NCBI GenBank assembly: GCA_903883965.1
Contig: CAISCU010000033.1
Location: 50,387-114,386, forward strand
Origin: an uncultured Bacteroidota bacterium
GTDB lineage: Bacteria; Bacteroidota; Bacteroidia; UKL13-3
Reading direction: 5' to 3'
Length of the DNA stretch: 64,000 nucleotides
Within the stretch, counting starts at the first letter, position 1. Each line of letters opens with the position of its first letter. A program made the translations under genes and the position numbers. Under the pieces are notes generated by a model. The model was not told the DNA's origin. It saw nothing but the letters and a program-made list of their open reading frames with translations, and ran no database searches. Below are positions 30,380 to 41,635 of this stretch, in pieces.

Positions 30380-31528
30380 GTGAATTTAAGGATTGTTTTA
30401 TATTGCGGCCTCAACTTGCAAACTGCCAATTTGAAAAAACGAATTGTATTTTCTGTCTCCAACGACCTTTCATACGACCAACGCATGCAAAGACACTTAA
30501 CTTGTTTGAGTGATGCTGGCTATGAAACATTTTTAGTTGGAAGAGAATTACCCAATTCTATCGCCTTGAAGCCTATGCCATTTGAACAGTTTCGATTGAC
30601 ATGCTGGTTCAATAAAGGCAAACTTTTTTATATAGAATTTCAAGTCAGGTTGTTGTTATTTTTACTTTTTATACAAGCAGATTGCTATGTAGCCATAGAT
30701 CTAGACACCCTTTTACCTAATTTTATTGCTGCTAAATTAAAGGGCTCAAAACTGGTTCACGATGCACACGAATACTTTGTAGAAGTACCTGAATTGAGTA
30801 ATCGGAATATCAGTCAATTTTTTTGGGATACTATTGGGAATGCTTGCATAGCAGCGTGCCATTTGCAATACACAGTTGCTGAGGAATTGGCTCAAGAACT
30901 CAGTAGTAAGTACCATGCTGCATTTAAAACAGTCAGAAACGTGCCACCATTATTAACAGATCAGCCAACTTTAAAAACTACAAATGAAGTGCCTGTAGTG
31001 TTGTATCAGGGGGCATTGAACCAAGGAAGAGGCCTAGAACAGCTCATTCTTGCCATGCACCAATTGCCTGTTTTATTATGGATAGTAGGTGAGGGTGATT
31101 TGAGCCAGGATTTAAGGAATTTGGTAAAGCAACAAGGATTGGCGCACCAAATAAAATTTTGGGGTTTTGTTGAACCGCATTCTCTGAGAGAAATTACATT
31201 GAAAGCAGACATTGCTTACAATTTATTAGAACCCAAAGGACTAAGTTATCAATTTTCATTGGCCAATAAATTCTTTGATTACATGCATGCTGGCATTCCG
31301 CAATTGTGTGCAGATTTTATAGCTTATCAAACAATCAATCAAACACATAAGGTAGCATTGTTGCTCGATTGCAACACAGAATCAATTGTAAGTGCAATAC
31401 AACAATTACTTTCCAATAAACAATTGTATGCTGAACTGAAAGCTAATTGTCTCAAAGCCTCAAAAATGTATAATTTACAATTAGAATCAGAAAAACTTCT
31501 GGGTTATTACCAAAACTTATGGAGTTAA
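30380..31528 (+). CDS. Glycosyltransferase (GT4-like)
   Basis: RIVFSVSNDLSYDQRMQRHLTCLSDAGYETFLVGRE...YQGALNQGRGLEQLILAM...FWGFVEPHSLREITLKADIAYNLLEP; TTG at 30431 is an alternative start. Confidence 0.85.
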   Translation: MNLRIVLYCGLNLQTANLKKRIVFSVSNDLSYDQRMQRHLTCLSDAGYETFLVGRELPNSIALKPMPFEQFRLTCWFNKGKLFYIEFQVRLLLFLLFIQADCYVAIDLDTLLPNFIAAKLKGSKLVHDAHEYFVEVPELSNRNISQFFWDTIGNACIAACHLQYTVAEELAQELSSKYHAAFKTVRNVPPLLTDQPTLKTTNEVPVVLYQGALNQGRGLEQLILAMHQLPVLLWIVGEGDLSQDLRNLVKQQGLAHQIKFWGFVEPHSLREITLKADIAYNLLEPKGLSYQFSLANKFFDYMHAGIPQLCADFIAYQTINQTHKVALLLDCNTESIVSAIQQLLSNKQLYAELKANCLKASKMYNLQLESEKLLGYYQNLWS

Positions 31529-32634
31529 AACACTTACATATTGTAGCATTTGATGTGCCTTATCCTGCTAATTATGGTGGGGTTATAGATGTGTTTTATA
31601 AAATCAAATCGCTGCATAAATTTGGGGTCCAAATACAGTTGCATTTGTTTCAATACGGCGATCGATTGCCTCAACAGGAACTGGAAAAATATTGCGTTCA
31701 AGTTACTTACTACAAAAGAAAAGCATTCGATGTTAGGTTCTGGCTGCCATACATTGTATCTACACGCTCAGCACCTGAATTACTGGCTAATTTATTGAAA
31801 GACGATGCTCCCATTTTATTTGAGGCCATTCACAGTTCATTTTACATGAGCCATCCAGCATTGCAATCGCGTTTTAAAATGCTGAGAATGCACAATATTG
31901 AACATGATTATTACAAGTTGTTGGCCAAACAAGAATCAGGTTTGTTCAAAAAAATTTATTATCAAACAGAAGCTTTCTTGTTGGGTCTATACCAGCAAAA
32001 GCTACACCATGCTCAGGCCATTTTTGCGATTTCTTCAAACGACCTTCAAAAGCTTGCTCCCGAATTTGGAAAAAAAGTACATTTACTTCCAGCTTTTCAT
32101 GCCAATGATTCCATTAAAAGTAAAACTGGTCAATCAGATTTTTGTTTTTACCATGGCAAGTTAAGTGTTGCAGAAAACCACCATGCTGCACTATTTCTGG
32201 TAAATGAAGTTTTTTCAAAAATTCAAACCAAATTCATCATTGCTGGTTCAGGCGCCCATCTGGATTTAAAAAATGCAGTGCAGAAATATCCTACAATTAC
32301 CTTACTAGAAAATATTGATCAGGAGCAAATTAACCAATTGGTTGCAAATGCTCAAATCAATGTCATGCCTACTTTTCAGCCAACAGGAATCAAACTTAAA
32401 TTGATCAATGTTTTGTATTTAGGTAGACATGTTTTGGTGAACAATGAAATGGTTCAAGCCACCGGTTTGGAAGCATTAACTTTGATTGCCAATACAGCTG
32501 AAGAGATGCAAGCCTCAATAGCCCAATTGATGGAAATTCCCTTTTCAAATGAAGAGATAGAAAATAGAAAAGCAGTTTTAAATAGCTATTTTGATACAGA
32601 TGTGAATGTACAACAACTCATCCAATTTTTGTAA
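31519..32634 (+). CDS. Glycosyltransferase family 4-like protein
   Basis: HIVAFDVPYPANYGGVIDVFYKIKSLHKFGVQIQLHLFQYG...; overlaps the preceding GT gene by 10 bp. Confidence 0.8.
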   Translation: MELKHLHIVAFDVPYPANYGGVIDVFYKIKSLHKFGVQIQLHLFQYGDRLPQQELEKYCVQVTYYKRKAFDVRFWLPYIVSTRSAPELLANLLKDDAPILFEAIHSSFYMSHPALQSRFKMLRMHNIEHDYYKLLAKQESGLFKKIYYQTEAFLLGLYQQKLHHAQAIFAISSNDLQKLAPEFGKKVHLLPAFHANDSIKSKTGQSDFCFYHGKLSVAENHHAALFLVNEVFSKIQTKFIIAGSGAHLDLKNAVQKYPTITLLENIDQEQINQLVANAQINVMPTFQPTGIKLKLINVLYLGRHVLVNNEMVQATGLEALTLIANTAEEMQASIAQLMEIPFSNEEIENRKAVLNSYFDTDVNVQQLIQFL

Positions 32635-32643
32635 GCAATACAA

Positions 32644-33897
32644 TTAGTCGTTGCCTATCAGTTTTAAGTAGAACAAAGGGTTGCGCAGTTTTGCTCGCAT
32701 GTCTAAATCTTCAAACATGCAACTGATGGTTTCTCTCAGCAGCTTGTTTTTATGTGCTTTGTTCACAACAAAATTAAATAACCAAGGAAATTTCACCATT
32801 TTTTGCATGGTATGACTCAATTTGAGTTCTTCCCATTGTCTTTCATAAAAGGCATGGTCGTATTGCGCGTTAAATGCTGCTTTGAATGAATTGTTTTCAA
32901 TGCATTTTTGGATGTGTTTGGCAGCCAACATGCCGCTGTACATGGCGTTCCCAATTCCTTCACCTGTAAATGGATCAATCAAACTTCCAGCATCGCCAGT
33001 GAGTAAAAAATGGTCGCCAGAAAGTGGTCTTTTCTTTGAACCCAATGGCAAGCCCCAACCTTCTATTTTTCCGTGCAGCTCAGCATTTTTGAAACGGGCT
33101 TTTAGGGCAGGATTGTTCTCTATAGCCTTGAGCATGCTTTCTTTTAGATTGATTTTTTTTGCTGAAATACTAGCACTCAGCATACCAGCACCAACATTTG
33201 CTTGTCCATTTGGAAGTGGGAAAATCCATAAATAACCAGGTAAGAGGTCGTTTAAGAAATGCAGTTCTATAAAATTTTGCTCATGCAGTCCTGTCACACC
33301 CGAATAGTAAGCCCTTATGCCAGCACAATAGTGCTTGTTTTCTTTTTTTCTTCCAATGAGTTTTTTGCCAACAATAGAACGATCACCATCGGCACCAACC
33401 AACATTTTTACACCTGTCATTTGTTTCAGTTCATTTTTTTGTTGAATGGTAATGGCATGTCCATCAGATTCATTTGTAATGTTGGTCAGTGTTGTTTCTG
33501 TAAGTACTGTTGCATAAGTAGTATCTAACCAAGAAAACAGAGTTGCATCAAAATCCAATCTTTTGCTAATGAAACCCGGTGCATGTGGTTCGTTTTGCAT
33601 GTCTTTTTTAAATGGAATGTCAATTGATTTACCATTGGGTGCAACAAATTGAACTCCCCAACTTGGTAAAAATGCTGCTGGTTTATTTTGGAAATGTTGA
33701 ATGAGGCTAGGATCAAGCTGTTTCAATACCTGCACAACTTTGCCACTGAGCGCGTCACCACAAACCTTGTCTCTTGGGAAACCGTTCTTTTCAATGATGG
33801 TATGTGGAATTTTTAGTTTACTTAAAAACAAAGAAGTGGCACAACCGGCTGGGCCTGCTCCAACAATAACAATTGTACTTGCTTGGGTTTGATTCAT
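32644..33897 (-). CDS. Geranylgeranyl reductase family FAD-dependent oxidoreductase
   Basis: IVGAGPAGCATSLFLSK...VCGDALSGK...LVGADGDRSIVGKKL...LTGDAGSLIDPFTGEGIGNAMYSG. Confidence 0.88.
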   Translation of the reverse strand: MNQTQASTIVIVGAGPAGCATSLFLSKLKIPHTIIEKNGFPRDKVCGDALSGKVVQVLKQLDPSLIQHFQNKPAAFLPSWGVQFVAPNGKSIDIPFKKDMQNEPHAPGFISKRLDFDATLFSWLDTTYATVLTETTLTNITNESDGHAITIQQKNELKQMTGVKMLVGADGDRSIVGKKLIGRKKENKHYCAGIRAYYSGVTGLHEQNFIELHFLNDLLPGYLWIFPLPNGQANVGAGMLSASISAKKINLKESMLKAIENNPALKARFKNAELHGKIEGWGLPLGSKKRPLSGDHFLLTGDAGSLIDPFTGEGIGNAMYSGMLAAKHIQKCIENNSFKAAFNAQYDHAFYERQWEELKLSHTMQKMVKFPWLFNFVVNKAHKNKLLRETISCMFEDLDMRAKLRNPLFYLKLIGND

Positions 33898-34032
33898 TTA
33901 GAAAATGATAGTTTTCGAAAATACTAAATATTTCGGGGCTTCCGTTAAATCGGTAATTTTAAGTAATTTTGTTCAAGGATTTCTGCCATATTGTCAATGG
34001 CTTGATTTTTGGTAAATTTCACAACTCAGAAC

Positions 34033-34533
34033 ATGACAGACAATTTTCAACTTTTATCAGACAATGCAAGGGTCTGGATTTATGCTTCATCAGATAGCAT
34101 TTCTCCAAACCAGGCTGCTGCCATACAACTCAAACTCGATACCTTTACCTCGTCTTGGACCTCTCATCAAAATCAATTACTTGCATCAGCTCAATTACTT
34201 CACAATCATTTTGTTGTTTTCATGGTAGACGAATCTGAACATGAAATCAGTGGCTGTGGTATAGATAAATCGGTAGGGGTGGTGCGTGAATTGGTAGAAA
34301 TGACTGGTATAGATTTTTTTAACAGGCTGTCTATTTATTTATATGTGAATGGCAGTTTTGAAAAGACAAGTAAACAAGGCATAGTAGAAAAATTAAATCA
34401 AGGACTGATAGATGAAAACACCTTGTATTTTGATAATTTAGTGTCGGATAAAAAAAGTTTCTTACAATCCTGGTTAAAACCCATTCGTGAAAGTTGGTTT
34501 TTTCCACTCCTGTTAAGTAATCAACAATCATAA
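34033..34533 (+). CDS. Conserved Bacteroidota hypothetical protein upstream of ftsH
   Basis: RVWIYASSDSISPNQAAAIQLKLDTFTSSWTSHQNQLLA...; I see no Walker motifs. Confidence 0.65.
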   Translation: MTDNFQLLSDNARVWIYASSDSISPNQAAAIQLKLDTFTSSWTSHQNQLLASAQLLHNHFVVFMVDESEHEISGCGIDKSVGVVRELVEMTGIDFFNRLSIYLYVNGSFEKTSKQGIVEKLNQGLIDENTLYFDNLVSDKKSFLQSWLKPIRESWFFPLLLSNQQS

Positions 34534-34572
34534 TGCCTCTCTTTTAAAACAAGCAAACAACTCCAAAATAAC

Positions 34573-36600
34573 ATGACATCGCCTCAATCAGAAGACTCTC
34601 AAAACAAGAATAACAGTAATAAAAAACCCAAAGTACCTCAAATGCCCAAGTTCAATTTAAATTGGATTTATGCAATTGTAGTTGTTGTTTTCATTGCCTT
34701 GACTTTTTTACCTAAAAATGTTGCCATTAAAACAACCAAACAAGAGTTTGTAACCAAAATGCTCCTCTCTCATGACGTTGAGAAAGTTGTTGTGGTAAAT
34801 AAATCAAACGCAGAAATATACCTCAAGAAAGAGGTGCTCAAAAATGAAAAGTACAAAGAATTGAGCAGCAGAAGTATTTTAGGAGAAGATGTTGGCCCTC
34901 AGTATTACTTTGAAATTGGTGATGTTTCTTCATTTGAAACAGACATGAGAGAAAGGCAAAAAGACTTTCCTGTAAACGAACAAATTGCCATTGAATATGT
35001 GACTCAAAACAATTATTTCGGCGATTTCTTATTTACTTGGTTGCTTCCAATTATGGTACTTGTTGCCATTTATATGTTTATCATGAGAAGAATGTCTGGC
35101 GGTCCATCAGGTGGCGGTCAATTGTTCAATATTGGAAAGAGTCGTGCCCAATTGTTTGACAAGGATACCATGGTAAAAGTTACTTTCAAAGATGTTGCTG
35201 GATTAGACGAAGCAAAAGTGGAGGTAATGGAGATTGTAGATTTCTTAAAGAACCCTAAAAAGTACACCAATTTAGGAGGTAAAATTCCTAAAGGTGCTTT
35301 GTTGGTAGGCCCTCCAGGTACAGGTAAAACTTTATTGGCCAAAGCCGTAGCAGGTGAAGCAGGTGTTCCATTCTTTTCATTGTCAGGTTCTGATTTTGTT
35401 GAAATGTTTGTGGGTGTTGGAGCAAGCAGAGTAAGAGACTTGTTTAAGCAAGCCAAAGAAAAAGCACCATGTATTATTTTCATCGATGAAATTGATGCTG
35501 TAGGTAGGGCAAGAGGTAAAAACTTAATGCAAGGTGGCAATGACGAAAGAGAGAATACCTTGAATCAATTGCTCACAGAAATGGATGGTTTTGCTACAGA
35601 TTTAGGGGTTATTATTTTAGCAGCAACAAACAGACCCGATATTTTAGATGCGGCCTTATTGAGACCAGGAAGATTTGACCGTCAAATTTCAATAGACAAA
35701 CCAGATTTAAACGGTAGAGCAGAAATATTTAAGGTGCATTTAAAACCTTTAAAATTGGATACAGATGTAAGCCCTGAACGCTTGGCTACTCAAACAGCAG
35801 GTTTTGCAGGTGCTGATATTGCAAACATTTGTAACGAAGCAGCACTTATAGCTGCACGTAAAAACAAATCGGCCATTAATATGCAAGATTTCCAAGACGC
35901 TGTAGACAGGGTTATTGGTGGACTTGAAAAGAAAAACAAAATCATTTCACCAGAAGAAAAACAAATCATTGCTTACCACGAATCAGGACATGCAATCATT
36001 GGTTGGTTTTTAGAAGGACTAGATCCTTTGGTTAAAGTGAGTATAGTGCCAAGAGGAGTAGCTGCTTTGGGATACGCACAATACCTACCTAAAGACCAGT
36101 ATTTGTATACCACAGAACAACTCAAAAACATGATGTGTATGACCTTAGGTGGTAGGGCAGCAGAAGAGTTAATTTTTGGTAGAATCAGTACTGGTGCTCA
36201 AAATGATTTGGAAAGAATTACTAAAATGGCTTACAGCATGGTAACCATATACGGAATGAATCCAAAAGTGGGCAATGTTTCTTTTCATGATCCCAATCAA
36301 GAATATGGTTTTACCAAGCCTTACAGCGATAAAACTGCTGAAATGATTGACATGGAAGTACGTGCACTGATTGATGAATGTTACCAAGCCACCAAGGCAT
36401 TGTTGCAAGAAAAAATGAGTAAATTGGAACACCTTGCAAAAGTGTTATTGGAAAGAGAAATATTGTTTCAACATGATTTAGCAGAATTGCTTGGCCCAAG
36501 ACCATTTGATAAGGTTGCAGAGCCAACTACAGTTGACACAGAAGTTCAAGAGACTGTAGCAGAAGCGCCAGTTGAAAATGATGAAAATTTGAGCATTTAA
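34573..36600 (+). CDS. ftsH: ATP-dependent zinc metalloprotease FtsH
   Basis: [36 protein letters not shown] motif [19 protein letters not shown]. Confidence 0.97.
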   Translation: MTSPQSEDSQNKNNSNKKPKVPQMPKFNLNWIYAIVVVVFIALTFLPKNVAIKTTKQEFVTKMLLSHDVEKVVVVNKSNAEIYLKKEVLKNEKYKELSSRSILGEDVGPQYYFEIGDVSSFETDMRERQKDFPVNEQIAIEYVTQNNYFGDFLFTWLLPIMVLVAIYMFIMRRMSGGPSGGGQLFNIGKSRAQLFDKDTMVKVTFKDVAGLDEAKVEVMEIVDFLKNPKKYTNLGGKIPKGALLVGPPGTGKTLLAKAVAGEAGVPFFSLSGSDFVEMFVGVGASRVRDLFKQAKEKAPCIIFIDEIDAVGRARGKNLMQGGNDERENTLNQLLTEMDGFATDLGVIILAATNRPDILDAALLRPGRFDRQISIDKPDLNGRAEIFKVHLKPLKLDTDVSPERLATQTAGFAGADIANICNEAALIAARKNKSAINMQDFQDAVDRVIGGLEKKNKIISPEEKQIIAYHESGHAIIGWFLEGLDPLVKVSIVPRGVAALGYAQYLPKDQYLYTTEQLKNMMCMTLGGRAAEELIFGRISTGAQNDLERITKMAYSMVTIYGMNPKVGNVSFHDPNQEYGFTKPYSDKTAEMIDMEVRALIDECYQATKALLQEKMSKLEHLAKVLLEREILFQHDLAELLGPRPFDKVAEPTTVDTEVQETVAEAPVENDENLSI

Positions 36601-36615
36601 TCTTACATTGCATTA

Positions 36616-37290
36616 TTGGAACAGCAAGTTACATCTAAAGAAAAAATCCTTAAAAAGGTACGCTTGGCATTGAACACCAAGTCGAAAAGTTTGTATCAAA
36701 GCATCGATTTTGAATCAAATATTTTTGCCTTGTTCAAAGAAGAGACTTTGGCTGAAACCTTTGTAAAAACCTTTACTGAATCAGGCGGGCAATTTGTTTT
36801 CTGCGACAACCAATATGATTGTATAGACAAACTGTTGGATTTAATTGAATTGAAAAAATGGAAGTATATTTTTTCATGGGAAGAATCAATACAAAATTTA
36901 CTTAGCGAAAGCGGCATTTCTCATTATGCTTCCAAAGATCAGATAGAAAAAGTTCAAGTAGCCATTTCAGGTTGTGAAGCATTGATTGCTAGAACTGGAA
37001 GTGTGCTGGTGAGTAGTTATAAAAATTCAAGAGCAATGACAGTTGTTGCTCCTGAACAAGTTTTTATTGTAAAGCGTTCACAATTGGTACCCGAAATCAA
37101 AGATGGTTTACAGGTATTGAAAAACAAATACGGTAGAAAAACACCCTCACTATATAGTTTCATAACGGGTCCTGTAAAAACAATGGAGTTGCCATCAGAA
37201 ACGCCCGGACAAATGCCAGCTCTCATTCAAAATGGTGCGGGCCCAACAGCCCTGTACTTGTTTTTTATAGACGATACAAAAACAGTTTAA
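36616..37290 (+). CDS. LUD domain protein (LutC/YkgG-like)
   Basis: VAISGCEALIARTGSVLVSS...RAMTVVAPEQVFIVKRSQLVPEI; TTG start. Confidence 0.82.
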   Translation: MEQQVTSKEKILKKVRLALNTKSKSLYQSIDFESNIFALFKEETLAETFVKTFTESGGQFVFCDNQYDCIDKLLDLIELKKWKYIFSWEESIQNLLSESGISHYASKDQIEKVQVAISGCEALIARTGSVLVSSYKNSRAMTVVAPEQVFIVKRSQLVPEIKDGLQVLKNKYGRKTPSLYSFITGPVKTMELPSETPGQMPALIQNGAGPTALYLFFIDDTKTV

Positions 37291-37293
37291 TCA

Positions 37294-38043
37294 TTGTCCA
37301 ATTCCAAAAAAATATATTTTGCCTCTGATTTTCATTTAGGAATTCCAGACCATGCTTCTTCTTTAGAAAGAGAAAAACGCATAGTGCAATGGTTAGATAG
37401 TATTCAGCAAGATTGTTCAGCCTTATACATAGTTGGAGATATTTTTGATTTTTGGTTTGAATACAAGCAAGTTGTTCCAAAAGGTTTTATCAGACTGCAA
37501 GGGAAAATTGCAGCCTTTACAGATGCAGGAATACCGGTACATTTTTTTCATGGCAACCATGATTTATGGCAATTTGGCTATTTTGAAAAAGAATTGGGAG
37601 TGCAAGTACACCATGAACCTATTGTTTGTAATTTTTATGGCAAACAGTTTTACATAGGTCACGGAGACGGATTGGGTCCTGGACAATTGAAATTTAAGTT
37701 CATTTTATGGATTTATAGAAATGCCTTATTTCAAAGATTTTTTGCTTGTTTTCATCCATCAATTGGAATAGGGATTGCCAATTGGTTTAGTCGCCGCAGT
37801 AAACAAAAAACGGGGGCTAAAGACTTAGATTTTTATAACGACAAAGAGTACCTGATTCAATTTTGTAAAACATATTTAGCCTCCAATAAAATTGATTATT
37901 TTGTGTTTGGACACAGGCATTTGCCCATGGTTTATCAATTAAATGATTGTGCAACTTACATCAATCTAGGAGATTGGATCAAAGATTTTACCTATTTGGT
38001 TGTTGATTCGGAGGGTGTTCATCTTAAAAAATTTGACAAATAA
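37294..38043 (+). CDS. lpxH: UDP-2,3-diacylglucosamine diphosphatase (LpxH-like metallophosphoesterase)
   Basis: FASDFHLG, VGDIFDFWFEYK, HGNHDLW, GHGDGLGPG, FGHRHLP; TTG start. Confidence 0.85.
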   Translation: MSNSKKIYFASDFHLGIPDHASSLEREKRIVQWLDSIQQDCSALYIVGDIFDFWFEYKQVVPKGFIRLQGKIAAFTDAGIPVHFFHGNHDLWQFGYFEKELGVQVHHEPIVCNFYGKQFYIGHGDGLGPGQLKFKFILWIYRNALFQRFFACFHPSIGIGIANWFSRRSKQKTGAKDLDFYNDKEYLIQFCKTYLASNKIDYFVFGHRHLPMVYQLNDCATYINLGDWIKDFTYLVVDSEGVHLKKFDK

Positions 38044-38048
38044 GCGCC

Positions 38049-38873
38049 ATGTTGGTACTGCATAGAGCAATTAGAAATTACCTGTTTATTTGCTTTTTTT
38101 TAATCACTTGCACATTAGTTGGCCAAGACACTTCTCAATGGCAAATGATACAGGTTTTACCGCTTCAAAATAAAACCATGCAGGCCGACCGAATGGGCAA
38201 CTTTTATGTGGTTACCCCAAGTAACCAATTGTTTAAATACAATTCTAATTTTGAACGTATAGCTACCTTAAATTACACTTTTTCAGGCTCAATAGATGCA
38301 GTTGACGTGAGCAATCCACTAGAGATATATTTGTTTTACAAGGAATTGAACCAAGTGGTATTGTTAGATAACAATTTGGCCTATAGAGGCAAATTGAACT
38401 TAACAGATTGGGGCATTACGCAAGCTGCCTGTATAGGTAGGAGTTTTGACAATGGTATTTGGATTTTTGATTTGGGGGATTTTCAACTAAAAAAGTTTGA
38501 CAAAACTGGTAATTTGATTCAAAGCAGTGGCAATTGCAAACAGTTTATTCAAACACCTCAATTTGTTCCAATTGCATCTATAGATGATGGAAACAGAGTG
38601 TTTTTATTGGATCAGGTTTCAGGTATATATGTGTTTGATGTTTTTGGGAATTTTGTGAAGCAAATTCAAATGGAGGGTGTTCCATTTGTTCAACCAGAAA
38701 AAGATATTTTGTATTACCTGAAAGACAATTCAATTTACGGGTTAAAAGCTGCTGGTCAAAAAAAGTTGGTTTTTATAAGTAACGAAACAGGCGTATCCCA
38801 ATTCAGCGTTCAAGACAAGCACCTTATTCTTGGTCAACCTAACCAAATCAAGCGGTTCAGACATGCAGAATAA
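38049..38873 (+). CDS. Hypothetical exported protein, possibly beta-propeller-like
   Basis: Signal-peptide-like N-terminus; repeated D..GN.../QLKKFDKTGNLI-type strands. Confidence 0.55.
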   Translation: MLVLHRAIRNYLFICFFLITCTLVGQDTSQWQMIQVLPLQNKTMQADRMGNFYVVTPSNQLFKYNSNFERIATLNYTFSGSIDAVDVSNPLEIYLFYKELNQVVLLDNNLAYRGKLNLTDWGITQAACIGRSFDNGIWIFDLGDFQLKKFDKTGNLIQSSGNCKQFIQTPQFVPIASIDDGNRVFLLDQVSGIYVFDVFGNFVKQIQMEGVPFVQPEKDILYYLKDNSIYGLKAAGQKKLVFISNETGVSQFSVQDKHLILGQPNQIKRFRHAE

Positions 38874-38939
38874 GACTTCATTTGATTAACCAATGGAATA
38901 ATCAAATTTGAACTTATCTTTGCCCTCTAAAGTAAGTAC

Positions 38940-40013
38940 ATGTTAGATAAATTAGAGGCAATCTACAATAGATTTAAGCAAGTAGAAGAAACACTCAGTC
39001 AACCAGATGTGGTTGCTGATATGAAACGTTTTACCCAATTGAATAGAGAATACAAAGGGCTTCAACCCATCGTCGATAAATATTTCGAATACAGGAATTT
39101 AGTTGGTAATTTGGCCGGCGCAAAAGAAATCCTTAAGACTGAAAAAGATGAGGAAATGCGTGAAATGGCCAAAGCAGAATTAGACGAATTAGAGCCATTG
39201 CTTCAACCAATGGAAGAAGAAATTAGAATTTTATTGATACCTAAAGAACCAGAAGATCTTAAAAATGCAGTTCTTGAAATTAGGGCTGGTACTGGTGGTG
39301 ATGAGGCCAGTATTTTTGCAGGTGATTTGTATAGAATGTACATGTATTTCTGTGAAAAAAGAGGTTGGAAAACAGAGGTAGTTGATTTTACTGAAGGAAC
39401 AGCTGGTGGATACAAAGAAATCATTATTGAGGTAAGCGGTGATGAGGTATATGGCATTTTAAAATATGAAAGTGGTGTACACAGGGTACAACGTGTTCCT
39501 GATACAGAAACCCAAGGTAGGGTTCATACTTCAGCGGCTACCATTGTGGTATTGCCTGAAGCTGAAGAAGTAGATTTTGAACTCAATCCGGCCGATATTG
39601 AAATGCAAACTGCCCGTTCAGGGGGTGCTGGAGGTCAAAACGTAAACAAGGTAGAAAGTAAGGTCATGCTCACACATAAACCTTCAGGAATTGTGGTGGT
39701 TTGTCAGGTAGAAAGAACCCAGAATGGCAACAGAGAAAGGGCTATGCAAATGTTAAGGACCAAATTGTATGAAATTGAGCTTCAAAAGCACAATGATGCC
39801 ATTTCTAGCAGAAGAAAAACAATGGTTTCAACTGGAGACCGTTCGGCCAAAATTAGAACCTATAATTACCCACAATCTAGAGTAACAGATCACCGAATTA
39901 ATTTTACAAAATACAATTTGCCAGAGGTTATGAGTGGAGAAATTCAAGAGTTCATAGACCAATTACAAATTGCTGAAAACGCTGAAAAACTAAAAGAAGG
40001 ATTTGGATCTTAA
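38940..40013 (+). CDS. prfA: Peptide chain release factor 1
   Basis: GGQ motif ([13 protein letters not shown]) and PxT ([14 protein letters not shown]), which fits RF1 rather than RF2 (SPF). Confidence 0.95.
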   Translation: MLDKLEAIYNRFKQVEETLSQPDVVADMKRFTQLNREYKGLQPIVDKYFEYRNLVGNLAGAKEILKTEKDEEMREMAKAELDELEPLLQPMEEEIRILLIPKEPEDLKNAVLEIRAGTGGDEASIFAGDLYRMYMYFCEKRGWKTEVVDFTEGTAGGYKEIIIEVSGDEVYGILKYESGVHRVQRVPDTETQGRVHTSAATIVVLPEAEEVDFELNPADIEMQTARSGGAGGQNVNKVESKVMLTHKPSGIVVVCQVERTQNGNRERAMQMLRTKLYEIELQKHNDAISSRRKTMVSTGDRSAKIRTYNYPQSRVTDHRINFTKYNLPEVMSGEIQEFIDQLQIAENAEKLKEGFGS

Positions 40014-40019
40014 ATGAGA

Positions 40020-40592
40020 CTAACCCAGGCGGTGGCTGATTATTTTTTGAACCTCACTGTACAATTGCAATGGGTTGAATTTTCTCCAGTTAAACTGGTC
40101 TAATTCACCTCCAAATACCAAATAGTAATCTAAGTTGTGTTGCTTGAATTCTTCCAATACATGTGGATGAAAATTTAATGCAACAATCCAACCATCTTCG
40201 GCTTCTACGTCTTGGTACCATTCTTCGTAATAGCTGTCATCAGAACTGTGAAAATTCATGATGTTTTCGCCTATTAGAATGAATTTATTAATGCCAGCCA
40301 AGTTGAGCGGTTCGGCAACTTCTCTTTTTAAAAACATGATATCGTTGTGAATGGCATCATTCCATTCACCTATGAGTTCAAGTATGGCAACCTGCTTAAG
40401 GTAATCAGCATATAAGATTTTTACATACAATGTAGGAGACCCAAATTCGTCCCATTGCGGATGAATCAGGTAATTGTAAACCTGATTGGTAAACTCAAAT
40501 TCGCTGTATTCTCTGCCATAAAATGGGGAATTGCTGTCGTTCTCACTTTGATAGATATCTCGCCATCTGTAAAAAGGCTCTAATTCTTGCAT
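40020..40592 (-). CDS. Conserved hypothetical protein
   Basis: 190 aa uninterrupted ORF, 6 bp from the prfA stop in convergent orientation. Confidence 0.65.
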   Translation of the reverse strand: MQELEPFYRWRDIYQSENDSNSPFYGREYSEFEFTNQVYNYLIHPQWDEFGSPTLYVKILYADYLKQVAILELIGEWNDAIHNDIMFLKREVAEPLNLAGINKFILIGENIMNFHSSDDSYYEEWYQDVEAEDGWIVALNFHPHVLEEFKQHNLDYYLVFGGELDQFNWRKFNPLQLYSEVQKIISHRLG

Positions 40593-40627
40593 ACCAACAA
40601 AGATAGAATGCTAGGCACAAATGTTTG

Positions 40628-41635
40628 TTAAATGGCCAATTTTAAATTGGGTGCAGTTTTATAAATGAGCTCTTCAATGGTTTGTTCAACCGTATCGTAA
40701 TAATTTACATTTACAGGGCAGGCATATTCCAACCAATTGAGCAGACTATTGTGAAAAGCATCATCAATTTTATGTAAAACTGTGATACCCATCATTTTCA
40801 AGGCTTTTGCATTACACAATTGTTCGTACTGGTTGTTCATTGGTATGACCATGAGTTTCTTCTTTAAATACATGGCCTCAGCAGGACTTTCAAATCCACC
40901 ATTGGTGATCAAACCGTCGCTACTACATAAACTTTCTATGAATGCCAAATTATGTATTGGTTGTATACTGACATTGTTCGCATAGTACGCTTTTTTGCTG
41001 TGTTTACTAAATACATGCCACTCAATTTCAGGAATTCTGTTGAAGAATTTTGTTACTATTTCGTCGCTGTAGGCGGGTAAGTATACGGTTATGTGACCCT
41101 TGTTACTGAGGCCATTTTTTCTAACCAGACTTCTAATTACAGGGGTCTTAATAAATGTATCGTATGCTTGAAAATGAAATCCAATTTTACTGGTTACCGG
41201 AGCATAGTTTTTTAAAATCCATGGCGAAAATGGGTCTTTGCTCTCAATTTTTGGTGTTCTAGGAGATAAAAATGAGGCTTGGTGACTCAACCCAATACAA
41301 GGTATTTTCTTGATTTTACAGGCCCATGCAGAAACTGGTTCAAAATCATTGATGACCAAATCATATTTTTCTACAGGCAATTGGTGAATGTCTTTAAAAA
41401 AATTAAAGGGTTTTAACTGTTTGATGGAATCAATTAGATCTATTCCTCCATTTTTACCAAAGGTAAATCCGATTCCATTTTTTTTAAATTTAACCAAATG
41501 AGGCAACTGCACTTCATTTTGATTTCCACTTACCAATAAATCGAGTTCTCCATGCCTTATTAGGTAGGGAATAATTTCTCTGGCTCGGCTCAAATGTCCG
41601 TTTCCGGTTCCTTGGATGGCAAATAAAATTTTCAT
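40628..41635 (-). CDS. Glycosyltransferase (GT28/MurG-like fold)
   Basis: MKILFAIQGTGNGHLSRAREIIPYL...GLITNGGFESPAEAMYLKKKLMVIPMNNQYEQLCNAKAL. Confidence 0.83.
   Translation of the reverse strand: MKILFAIQGTGNGHLSRAREIIPYLIRHGELDLLVSGNQNEVQLPHLVKFKKNGIGFTFGKNGGIDLIDSIKQLKPFNFFKDIHQLPVEKYDLVINDFEPVSAWACKIKKIPCIGLSHQASFLSPRTPKIESKDPFSPWILKNYAPVTSKIGFHFQAYDTFIKTPVIRSLVRKNGLSNKGHITVYLPAYSDEIVTKFFNRIPEIEWHVFSKHSKKAYYANNVSIQPIHNLAFIESLCSSDGLITNGGFESPAEAMYLKKKLMVIPMNNQYEQLCNAKALKMMGITVLHKIDDAFHNSLLNWLEYACPVNVNYYDTVEQTIEELIYKTAPNLKLAI

Noticed and set aside
34033-34533. ABC transporter ATPase (a name often attached to this family)
   Set aside because: No Walker A, Walker B or signature motif visible in the sequence
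35118-35540. 140-aa minus-strand ORF
   Set aside because: Antisense to the highly conserved ftsH AAA domain; a shadow ORF
38940-40013. Release factor 2 because of the unusual [15 protein letters not shown] sequence
   Set aside because: The codon-recognition region reads PDT (PxT), diagnostic of RF1, and no SPF motif is present
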